Below, piece by piece: positions 24,132 to 32,306 of a stretch of DNA of 64,000 nt. The notes under the pieces are model-generated. The model saw only the letters and a program-made list of their open reading frames with translations. It was not told the origin of the DNA and made no database searches. The stretch is from Isochrysis galbana (lineage: Eukaryota; Haptophyta; Isochrysidales; Isochrysidaceae). The translations under genes and the position numbers were made by a program. The stretch covers positions 1,347,679 through 1,411,678 of the forward strand of contig CM030945.1 in the NCBI GenBank assembly GCA_018136815.1, in the 5' to 3' direction. The stretch's first letter is position 1; every line of letters starts with the position of its first letter.

Positions 24132-24720
24132 AGGATGCTGGTGACATGATGGCGGCTGACGTCCGCAGCAGAGACGGCGTCATCCGGCGAGCGGCACGAT
24201 GGGTGTGGAACGCCCTATCTCCCAAGGCAGAGCTCGAGCGGGGGGCAAGGAGGAGGACCAGCGGACCAGCACCTCGTCGTCCGACTTCGGTTCACCTGGT
24301 GGATGCGGTGGGTTGCGCCAGTCTCTCAAGCGTGTGCGGGAGCCCTAGATGGGAAATACGGTGCTGGGGCCTGCAAATACAGCCAAATACATATGTATTT
24401 GGCCTCCGGCCAAATACATTTCAAATACATTCGAGGCCTACAACCCCAGAAACCTGCAAGTTGGTGATCCCCCGACCCAGAAAACAAAATCCTCGATTCC
24501 CCCCAAAACAAAAACAAGATGACTGCGCGCCGCGGCGTCGGGCGGTTAGATGGAGGATGAGGAGAGAGAGTAAACTGAAAGGTGAGAGAGATGTAATGAA
24601 AAAAGGTGAGGCAGTGAAGGGGCTCGCGCGCTCGCACTGCGTTCTCTACTCTTCTTATACTCCACCCTCCTTTTCTCTTCCTTCCTCCCCCTCCGTCTCA
24701 TTGGCCGCGAGGGCTCGTCG
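24132..24720. other. Upstream region of the membrane-protein gene, with a perfect palindrome
   Basis: This holds a 22-bp perfect palindrome at 24382-24403 (centre ACATATGT, arms GCCAAATAC / GTATTTGGC), followed by two further AAATACATT motifs up to 24432. The last 60 bp are pyrimidine-rich and lead into the ATG at 24721. Apart from that, no gene is seen. Confidence 0.5.
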
Positions 24721-25302
24721 ATGGCGCCTCCCGCATGGAAGGATGAGATCTCCACCGTCGCTCTCGCGGGCGCATGTGCCATCAACACATGGTTCTGCAC
24801 CAACTGTCTGATAGATTACTCAGCCGACGTGTGGGCCCTCTCGTCAGAGCCGGCCGAGCCCGATAGACTGCTCTTCCTTCGAAACTATTACAGCTGGAGG
24901 GGATGGGCGCCCTTCGTGACACCCATCTTTCTTCTCCTTACTGTGCCGCTCCCCATACTTGTCTTCAACCTGAGCAGGGAGCTGCTCGCATCGACATTTG
25001 GCTGGAGGCGTGCTAGCCCGCTCCGACACCTGAGCGACGTGGTGCAGGCGCTGACGCTCATCGGCGTCATCCTGCCCATTGGCGTGCCAGCTGTCGGCCG
25101 GGTACAGGGAGCAGTGATCGAGGCATGTGCCGTCAACAAGCGCGGGAAGCTTGCGACGCCGGCCGACTGCCAGACACGTGCCGAGGAGCTTCTTCCGGTC
25201 CACCTCCTCATGCTCATCCTCAATCTGGTCATGTTCTTCTGCGACATTGCAAAGTTCACAGGCAACCGTGGCGCAGCCGCGACAAAGGACAAGGCGTCCT
25301 AG
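24721..25302 (+). CDS. Small four-helix membrane protein, unknown function
   Basis: 193 residues from ATG 24721, intact to TAG. Four hydrophobic segments are visible at about residues 12-30, 62-84, 103-126 and 156-175, separated by short charged loops. There is a possible Cys pair at residues 28 and 31 (WFCTNC) and further Cys in the loop after helix 3. The tail is Lys/Ala-rich, so the C-terminus is likely cytosolic. Four-span topology with extracellular or lumenal Cys recalls claudin- or tetraspan-like folds, but no signature motif confirms this. The ATG follows a pyrimidine-rich leader, as expected for a host gene. Confidence 0.6.
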   Translation: MAPPAWKDEISTVALAGACAINTWFCTNCLIDYSADVWALSSEPAEPDRLLFLRNYYSWRGWAPFVTPIFLLLTVPLPILVFNLSRELLASTFGWRRASPLRHLSDVVQALTLIGVILPIGVPAVGRVQGAVIEACAVNKRGKLATPADCQTRAEELLPVHLLMLILNLVMFFCDIAKFTGNRGAAATKDKAS

Positions 25303-25740
25303 CAGATCGAATGTGTGCCTCGAGAGGAAGGTGGGTGGGGCGACAAGCCGCCGCGAAAGTATGTCAGTGGAATAGAGGGCCGCCTTGTAGCCGCGGCATG
25401 GCATGGCAAGAGGCCGTTGCTCGCTTTGTGGCACCTTGGGGGTTGCGGGTGGGTGATTAAGGTTTACCTAGGTGACATCGAAGTGAGCTGCGCCCTCGAG
25501 GGCCGTGGGAGCTAGATCGCCACAAACATTGCGACTACATCACCTTGTTTCCCCATTCCTCAGCGGGTCGGAAGTTAATGTCAGGTGCTTTTTTCTCCTT
25601 CAAAATCTTTCACGGTGCGAAGTGGTGGGGGAGGCGAACCACTTTATTTCTTCTTTACATGAAAGATTAGAAAAAAATCTGAAGATTCTGGGCCACACGC
25701 CTACTGGGTCTAGGACTCCCTAGATCTATTCCGACATCAA
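25303..25740. other. 3' flank of the membrane-protein gene
   Basis: About 440 bp with no recognisable gene. It ends at the hairpin that starts the next retroelement. Confidence 0.4.
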
Positions 25741-26500
25741 CTATCAGTAAAACTGATAGGGTCATGGGGGCCCCGTGCCCCCCTTCCTCCATCGCAGACA
25801 CCCCCTGGGTGGGCCTGCACACTCAACCTCAGCCCCTGCCTGCTGGCAGGGGCTGCGCTGACATCACTCCGGCACAGACCCTCGCCGAGCGCGCACCGCG
25901 CGCCGCACGCATTCGCCTGCACTGGCCCCTGATCGTACTGACCCCCCACTCCACCACTGAGCCACAGACCACCTGAGCCGCCAGGAGGGCACCCAGGACC
26001 AGCGAGGCCAGCGAGGGAGAGGCAGGAGAGGCCAAGGGCCCAGCCCCAGCCTCCACTGCCCCCTCAGCTGGCCCAGCTGGCCCTCTAGGGGGACCCGAGG
26101 GTCCCCTCAGAGGGGTGCCATGGCGCGCGCAGGCATCGCACGCCCGTAAGAGAACGAAGAGAACCGGGAGAAAAGAACGACAAAAAAACGACGCGATCTG
26201 ACCCAAGGAAAGGTAAAACTCACGCCTGTTTACGGTATGTGTTTACAGGCCGACACCCCGAGCGACACACGAATGCCGCGAAAACGCGGAGATACTTGAA
26301 AAAGACGCGAGAAGAGGGGGCCGAGACCTCCCAGGGGCACGAAGTGTCACATGTGCAACAGGCGTTTACGTTTGTTTTGCCACAGGAACACCACATCAGC
26401 AGGGCTCTGCCCCAGCCCACCCTCTGCACTTGGCCCGTTGTAGTGCACGCGCCCCCCCCCCCCCCCCCAATACCAAAGACAAAGGAATGAAGGGGGTGAT
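25741..26500 (+). mobile_element. Short LINE derivative: 5' hairpin plus 3' UTR
   Basis: It starts with hairpin CTATCAGT AAA ACTGATAG (25741-25759), then ATGGGGGCCCC (ATG 25764). The GAGGGAGAGGCAGG block near 26010 and the CGCCTGTTTAC block near 26224 match the element at 58316-59000. The GTAGTGCACGCG block at 26431-26442, followed by a C run and CAAAGACAAAGGAATGA, matches the LINE 3' UTR at 30013-30065. Endonuclease and reverse transcriptase are absent. The 3' end is uncertain by tens of bases, and no target duplication was found. Confidence 0.6.
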
Positions 26501-26506
26501 GTAAGG

Positions 26507-26748
26507 GAGTGAGTAAACTGGGCCTTCGAAATAATGTTTCCGATCACCGTTTTCAATCTGTTCGTGAGTATTTTGGCTAGGATTTTGTAGTCGCTTTGAA
26601 GCAACGTGATAGGTCTATAGTTTCTAGGGTCCCGCGTGTCCCCTTTTTTGTACAAGAGTATTATATCTCCTTCCCTCATAGACACGTTCAGGTGCCCTTG
26701 TTCGAGCGCATGGTTCAAAACTCTTAGGAAGTCATCACTTAAAAACAC
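26507..26748 (-). pseudogene. LINE reverse transcriptase fragment
   Basis: About 80 codons with the first conserved blocks of a non-LTR reverse transcriptase: EGDIILLYKKGDTRDPRNYR, then PITLLQSDYKILAKILTNRL and IISKAQFTH. The catalytic F-A-D-D block is not present. Both ends are abrupt: a LINE 3'-tail repeat on one side and an AT-rich ORF on the other. It is the only reverse transcriptase sequence in the window. Confidence 0.88.
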
Positions 26749-27020
26749 GGCTACGAGAATTCAAGGAAAGATACGACAAAGTCTTAGAAGACTATTGCCC
26801 GGTATTCAATAAAAAGAAGCTGCTATCACTACGTAGCAATAACACAAAACTATACGAACTGCAACGGAAGCTAGAATTGTTCATTGAGATCGTCAGTGAG
26901 TACTCTCAAGAATATGCCGGCAAATTTATTCGTGACATTCAAAGTCTAAACAAAGAATATCATGACGTAGTCGAGGAAGCTTACAAGGTAATAATGAGTA
27001 AACAGGGAAACACCTCTTGA
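26745..27020 (+). CDS. AT-rich ORF fragment, 90 codons, no start codon
   Basis: The frame with codon starts at 26751, 26754 and so on is open from the junction with the reverse transcriptase fragment to TGA 27018-27020. The peptide is Lys/Glu/Tyr/Asn-rich and helical (LREFKERYDKVLEDY, KLYELQRKLELFIEIVSEYS, DIQSLNKEYHDVVEEAYK). There is no methionine near the beginning, so it is a fragment or a 3' exon. The DNA is clearly richer in A and T than its surroundings, and codon use is unlike the neighbouring genes. I recognise no family. Origin from a virus or another mobile element is possible but unproven. Confidence 0.45.
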   Translation, partial: TRLREFKERYDKVLEDYCPVFNKKKLLSLRSNNTKLYELQRKLELFIEIVSEYSQEYAGKFIRDIQSLNKEYHDVVEEAYKVIMSKQGNTS

Positions 27021-27554
27021 AGGGCGTGTCTCCGCGAAAGAGCGGACGAGACGCCCCCACCGGAGAGCAACCTTGCTCGTCAGATATTTTTGGGGGCGGG
27101 CGCGCGGAGAGAGAGAGGCACCCCCCCCCCCCTCCTTCCCATCCACAGCCCCTCTACCCCATCCCCCGGCGAGTAGGCTCCCCAGGCGTTGTGGATGGCA
27201 CAGGCGTTGTCGAAGGAGACCCTCTCGGGGCGCGCCCTCATGCCGAGCCAAGGCGATGCTGTTCTCGTCGCGTACGTGGTGCTCCTGGGCCTCTCCTTCG
27301 GGGTGCTCGCGGGGGGGGGTAGGGTGAGACTGGAAGGGAAAGGAGACCAAATGAAGGCAAGCCGCCAAGCCGCCTCGGTAGCGCGTCCGGTTGTCGCATT
27401 CGCGATGTCTCAGAGGCAAAAAGAAATAACAGTAAAAGAAAAACAGTAAACAGTAAAAAGAAACAGAGGAAGAAAGAAGAAGAAAAGTGAAAAAGAAGAA
27501 AAAAAAACCCAGAGTATATAGGGCGGTTCTCAGCCCTTCCCATCGGCCCTATGG
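27021..27554. other. No gene recognised
   Basis: A mixed stretch with a C run at 27120-27132, a G run at 27310-27320 and an A-rich segment at 27410-27510. None of the overlapping frames has a recognisable motif. Confidence 0.4.
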
Positions 27555-27559
27555 CTACG

Positions 27560-27690
27560 TAAACTCTCGCGTGGCATAGTGGTTCAACCCACCGCCTCCA
27601 CCAACCTTTTGCTCTGGGTCGCGAGTTCGAGTCCGGACGGAGCGCTCTGCAGTTCGAGCCCCGCTCCTTCTCCTCTCCGCTCTTCTTCTA
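27560..27690 (+). ncRNA. tRNA-like element with A-box and B-box (SINE-like)
   Basis: TGGCATAGTGG at 27571-27581 fits the polymerase III A-box pattern, and GAGTTCGAGTCC at about 27623-27634 fits the B-box at a tRNA-like distance. The T-arm stem around TTCGAGT does not pair well (only the closing G-C), so this is unlikely to be a working tRNA. A second B-box-like GCAGTTCGAGCCCC follows at about 27650. A decayed tRNA-derived SINE head is the best reading. Confidence 0.4.
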
Positions 27691-27804
27691 CCGTTAAATT
27701 CCGCACTCCTTCTACAGTTAAAAATTCCGCACTCTTGTCTCCAAGACGGTTTCACCGCATTAAGACCAAGCTTAGTGGGGAAAACTCCTCGTCCAGTTCC
27801 GTTA

Positions 27805-27945
27805 CCCGAAAATCTCGTTCAATCTCGTCGGGCCCTCGGGCCATCTCGTTCATCTCGTCGGGCCATCAAGGCCATCTCGTTCATCTCGTCGTCGGGCCAT
27901 CAGGCCATCTCGTTACATCTCGTTCATCTCGTTACAATCCAAGCT
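27805..27945. repeat. Minisatellite of CTCGT / GGGCCATC units
   Basis: Tandem, imperfect repetition of ATCTCGTTCATCTCGTCGGG with CCATCAAGGCC-like spacers, in units of about 20-35 bp. It starts at 27810 and ends at about 27943, where LINE ORF2 sequence (minus) begins. Confidence 0.75.
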
Positions 27946-27949
27946 ACGG

Positions 27950-28898
27950 CTTTGATTTCCACACCGGTCCCGCGCTTTTGCCGCTGCCTATCTGCGCTAT
28001 GGCGTCCAGTAGTTCCTCCATGGTAATTCTCCCCTCTATTGCATCTCTATCCCATGTGTTCATGGGGTGTGTTTCCATCACCGCCTCCAATTCGCGGTCC
28101 CTCACGTTTTGTCTCTCTTGGTATAACCACACGTAGTATATACAGTAGTATCTACGGAGCTCTTTGCGTATCTCTTCATCGTCGGTGGTCGTGCCCCTTG
28201 TGTCGTCACCCGGGGCGTTCCAGTCGCCCGTAACGTATAGTTCCGGTATAGCGCTATTGGATGCCCGGGATTGGAACTTCTGGAAGAACTCTTTCGTCAT
28301 TCTCTCCTCATGCTTGAGGGAGTCGAAGCTCTCTTTGTTCGTGGGCCTAGATGTTTTCCGAATTGTATCTATCGTGGCGTTGAGTTCGCGGATTCTGTCT
28401 AGTTTCCGGGCGTCAGGCTCTCCGTCGTCGAGCTCGATTCCCCAGCAGCGCAAGCTGCTCGTCAACTCGTCAATCGCTTTAGCTACCGCTTGATGCTCTT
28501 TGCCCTGTCGCGTCGCCCACAAAAGGTATGTGGCCACCGCTCTTTTGGCGTTGCCCCAGGCGTCGTCCACCTCTTCACCCGGGGTCTCCGGGTTGGTGTG
28601 GCTCTTTCATAGGTGCGATACAACCTTTCGGACCTCTTCCGAGTCGAATAGTTCGTTGTCTATCCGCACGTCGTACGTGCGCCCCGTTTTATACCCGACG
28701 ACTTCGAAGGTGCCTACCACTGGGAGGGGGTCTGAGGCGCCCTTTCCTGTAAAGAGCGCCGCGTGCGGGCCGATGGCTTGCCAGTTAATATTGGAGCACG
28801 TGATAGGTGTGTATATTCTGTCTATCCTCGTATGGATGGTCCCCGAGAGTCTGGTGAAACCTCCTCGGCTAAAAAGTTCCGTCCTACATTATAGGACC
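27950..28898 (-). pseudogene. LINE ORF2 piece: end of the endonuclease and linker
   Basis: The minus-strand frame begins with GTIHTRIDRIYTPI and reads into a basic linker (GNAKRAVATYLLWATRQGKE, KHEERMTKEFFQKF, IPELYVTGDWN), with one stop near 28610. It ends with MEELLDAIAQIGSGKSAGP, the segment that normally precedes the LINE reverse transcriptase. It is the continuation of the piece at 30677-31015, from which it is separated by the insertion 28899-30676. Confidence 0.72.
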
Positions 28899-29000
28899 GC
28901 GTCCTACGATTTCGGTGTATTTGTAGGACCCTGAGCTTGAAAGCCACACAACTTTCGAGAGTGAAGGATTGGACCATCCGACCTAGACATGTAACCCCCC

Positions 29001-29867
29001 GCCAAGTGGGGGGAGGGATACAAAGGAAACAGGATACAGGAATTTCCCCTGCCGGAAGAGTACACAATAGACGGAAACACACCACTAGACAAAACGGAAG
29101 TGAAGCACCTAACGAAAGCCCTCCAGAAACTCGACGCCAGAACCCAAACCCAGAACGGGCCCCAACGATGGAAGGACAGACTCCCGGTCGATGAGAACAC
29201 GTGGAAGCACTTGGCACGCATATACACCTCCCCAATGATGACGGCGAGAGACTCATACTTACACTTCCAACACATCACGCATCGTAGAATGGGAACACAT
29301 AACAGATTCCCCGGAAGAGACCCGACATGCCGACTCTGCAAACAATCACACGAATCATCTGCGCACCTTGGGACATGCCCGGCGCTGGACGACATATTCG
29401 ACATGATACACGAACTGACAGAATACCATCCAACTCAACACGTTTCGACTTCCACCGACCAAGCAGTAGATAGACTATTCATACTCCCCAACACGCACTC
29501 GCCACACTCTAGAGAAATACTATACATCCTAGCATGGAGATACATTCTAACAGACTTTTACAGAGTACACTTCGACAACATAACATTTGATAGCAAACAA
29601 ATCAAAAAAAGAATACTGACGAGATACACCGCCCTAGTGAAGGCAGCGCATTTCGGCAACTCCACTGACGCGGCCAGAAGAGCCCAAGCAGACATGGGCC
29701 GACAACCAAAAAAACGAATAGACACCAACGACTTCCGCCCTCTATTCGACGTAATAGACAACGACACACTAGCACCAAGCCATACCCTAAAGATAGCAAC
29801 GCAGAAACTGGAGATCGAACACATCCTCGTACAAGAAAACAAGGAACATGCGAGCGACCAGGGATAG
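29001..29867 (+). pseudogene. LINE ORF2 C-terminal region with zinc finger, best copy
   Basis: The frame is open from 28995 to TAG 29867 but has no start codon of its own. It reads AKWGEGYKGNRIQEFPLPEE, then WKHLARIYTSPMM, HFQHITHRRMGTHNRF, a C-x2-C-x7-H-x4-C finger (CRLCKQSHESSAHLGTC), YILAWRYILTDFYRVHFDN and an Asp/Lys-rich end (LKIATQKLEIEHILVQENK). This C-terminal Cys/His segment downstream of reverse transcriptase is typical of several LINE clades. A stop at 28992 in the same frame separates it from weakly similar upstream sequence. Confidence 0.8.
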
Positions 29868-30178
29868 CGCCCTGGCTAAAAGGGAGGAGAGACTCCCTAA
29901 AGACCCACCCATAGGGGAAAGCCGCAAGGCTGGGCCCCCACAAAGAGTCGCAACCCAAAGCGCCTCACAGCAACGGCGAGCCGAAAGGCCCGCCCCCCCC
30001 CTCCCCTGACGCCAGACCCAAAGTAGTGCACATGGCTCGACCCCCCGAAACCGAACAAAAAGGACCGAGGGGGGGTGCGAAAGGGGAGAGAGGGTGGGGC
30101 AAGGGCGATGTCAGGGGCAGCCCCCAAGGCGCGGGGCGGGGGATAGCAAAGTAGTAGGCATCTTCAAGAATATTTTTT
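29868..30178 (+). mobile_element. LINE 3' UTR and tail
   Basis: A GC-rich 3' UTR with AAAGTAGTGCACATGGCTCG near 30011-30030, a GGACCGAGGGGGG block and a final ATCTTCAAGAATATTTTTTT. Matches occur at 14885-15060 and in weaker form at 26400-26490, 63290-63360 and, on the minus strand, 21640-21720. This defines the family's 3' end. Confidence 0.7.
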
Positions 30179-30694
30179 TAGCCCCAACTCAGTCTTGAGA
30201 TCCTTAGCTCCCACTATGGCCAAGGCTGTAGACTTCGTCTTGACCAAGCTTTCGGCTCCAGCGTGAACTGAGTACTTCGGCCATCGGAGGCCACCGGGTG
30301 CGTCGAGAGTTTTGTTTTTGCCCCGCAAGAGGCAAAAGCAGCCAAAACTCTCATTGCTCATTGGGCTTCAAAACCAAGCTTGGTCTCCACTGAAGGTCGA
30401 AGAGAACCCATGCCAAAGAGCATTTCATCTCGTGGGAGCAAGTTCTAGGGAGCTCATCATGAGCCTCAAATCGTGTCCTCAGGTGTTCGCGGCAATTCGT
30501 AGGACAACGCCGTTTTTTGCCGGGAAGGCTTCCGCGAGTGGCAAATAACTCATTATGCTTTGAGAATGGTGTCTTGAGCCTCTAGGAGGACTCAATGAGG
30601 GCAATGAGATGAACACAGAAACCAAATCCTAGCTCCCCATTCCTAGATTGAACCGTGTCTTCATAGTTCACAACGTCGTCCTACATTGTAGGAC

Positions 30695-31015
30695 TCGTCC
30701 TATAAAGCTGGGTTTCTTTATCCGTCCTCTCGTGTTTCCGTTGACTAAGTTGTATGCGTCGATTAGCCCCAACTCGTTCATTGCGGATCTTAGTTTGGGG
30801 CCGTGGGCGTTTCCGTATCCTTCCTTGTCCTCCGCTTTCCTTGTGTCCGTTTCCACGTTCTCTACGCAGTTAAAGTCGCCTCCCACAAGGGTGTCGCGTT
30901 CTCTACCTAATTAATGGGATCGTTTTTAGTGTATCTATTTGAGTGGTTCTTATTTATGCTAGGTATGGCGCTTATGTATATGGATACTATCTCCCGGATT
31001 GGGTGCTACGCACAT
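30695..31015 (-). pseudogene. LINE ORF2 piece: middle of the endonuclease
   Basis: The minus-strand reading gives VSIYISAIPSINKNHSNRYT, a frameshift near a stop, then RERDTLVGGDFNCVENVETD and GRIKKPSFIG before the insertion flank. GDFNCVE is the D-x-N motif of the endonuclease, matching AGDFNCVE in the copy at 4400-5548. Its continuation is at 27950-28898. Confidence 0.72.
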
Positions 31016-31166
31016 TCGACCGGAGGGGCGTTGGCGCGCTTGCCTGCAACTAAAGTAGAACTAAATAAAACTATTGACTATGGACTATGGATTGACATCT
31101 AGCCGCACTTACCATACTACGAACCCTTACTCACTATCACTCACGAGCACGGGCTTGTGCTTTGTG

Positions 31167-31770
31167 CTAGGCCCTCTCTTGTGCTGGTGTTCGTTGTGTT
31201 GGGCCTCTTGGGCTTGTGTTGCTTGTGTCGTGCGCGCGTCCGAGGCGCGCTTGTCTGCTTGTCTTCCGGCGGCACTGTAGCGCATCCCTCCTGAATTGTC
31301 TCCCCTTTTGCTCCCGTACCCCTTCCTTGTTGGGGGACTCAGTCTGCTTCTTTTCCATCACTTTGGTTTGATGCGGCATTCCCCCATTGGGGTTCTGCCT
31401 TAGATGGTGCCGGGTCAGCCCCTCGCGCCGGAGCGCGAGGGCGGTACCGCGGTTGTGTAGGGTCCCGGCCCGGAGGCCTTCCCTTTGGAAGCGTCCCACT
31501 GGTGTGGTGTGGCTGGTGTGGCTGTGTGTTGTGACGAAGGTGTGCTGCATGCTGGCTGCTGCCAGCATGGCGGCCTTGTTCGTGGTGTTCGCGGTGATGC
31601 GCGGGCGTGGCAAGTCGGCTCCTGTGCCCACCTGACTGGGGGGGTCGTCCTGGCGCGGTCGCTTCGGCGACAGCGGCGTGTCCATGAAAGCTTCGTCCAT
31701 CGCGGCGAGGGCCGCGGCAGCGAGGGCGGGAGGCGGCGCGCGCTCCCTAACCCTATCAGTTGACTGATAG
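31167..31770 (-). pseudogene. LINE 5' end: hairpin and ORF1-like leader
   Basis: The minus strand starts with hairpin CTATCAGT TG ACTGATAG (31753-31770). A 178-residue frame runs from ATG 31700, beginning MDEAFMDTPLSPKRPRQDD, Pro/Thr/Arg-rich and ending at 31167. It lies upstream of the endonuclease pieces at 30695-31015 in the same orientation, so it is probably the leader of that LINE with a deletion between. Sequence similarity to the other leaders is weak; position and hairpin are the evidence. Confidence 0.5.
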
Positions 31771-31817
31771 TCGCACCTTTGCTTTGACTAGCAAGTGATA
31801 TGTGATATCTCGAAATC

Positions 31818-32110
31818 TTAGAAAAGTTTTAGTTGATCGTGCTTGCCCGCGTTACCATAGTGGATGTTATAAAAATCCGTTAATATGTACCTCCACGCCA
31901 AGATACCTAGGTATCCCGAAGAGGGGTGGGGTCTGATGATCTGATAGCAGCAGAGACGCTGCGCTGTCGCGTGTTGTGGGGGGTTTTGCGTGCCCAGCAC
32001 CTTCTCTTTATAGGCAAAGATCGGTTCGGTCGCGTTGCAACACCCTAAGTGTTGGGACGACTCGGGGGCCATCCCGCAGAGGCGACATGTGAGGGATAGT
32101 TACACCTTGA
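31818..32110 (-). pseudogene. LINE ORF2 C-terminal fragment
   Basis: The minus-strand frame reads CRLCGMAPESSQHLGCC, matching the zinc finger CRLCKQSHESSAHLGTC of the copy near 29.3 kb. After a gap it continues with LGILAWRYILTDFYNIHYGN, matching YILAWRYILTDFYRVHFDN. It lies directly behind the hairpin of the previous element, so that element may have inserted next to or into it. Confidence 0.75.
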
Positions 32111-32306
32111 GACATGTAGTCTTGTAAAGCATCTTGTTGGCTAGCATCCTTACATCAAGAAACATACATCGGACGAGCCATGCACCAACCACGCACACTC
32201 CATCTCCCAATCTCGGGATAGAGAGAGGCTCCGTTGCAGTAAAGGCACGCTCCCTCAGCACTAGAATTAAACTAGCACAACCAGAAAACTCTAAAACTCC
32301 CCCCAT

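Larger units (their letters stand above)
28899..30676 (+). mobile_element. LINE derivative inserted within another LINE's ORF2
   Basis: Flanked by CGTCCTACATTATAGGAC (28881-28898) and CGTCCTACATTGTAGGAC (30677-30694), an 18-bp repeat with one mismatch. Minus-strand endonuclease sequence stops at one flank and resumes at the other. The insertion carries an ORF2 C-terminus on the plus strand (29001-29867), a 3' UTR, the tail ATCTTCAAGAATATTTTTTT (30159-30178), and about 500 bp beyond the tail that I cannot identify. Another GTCCTAC...GTAGGAC inverted repeat lies at 28902-28930, at the start of the insertion. Confidence 0.65.

Noticed and set aside
27560-27640. Functional tRNA gene
   Set aside because: The T stem and acceptor stem do not pair.
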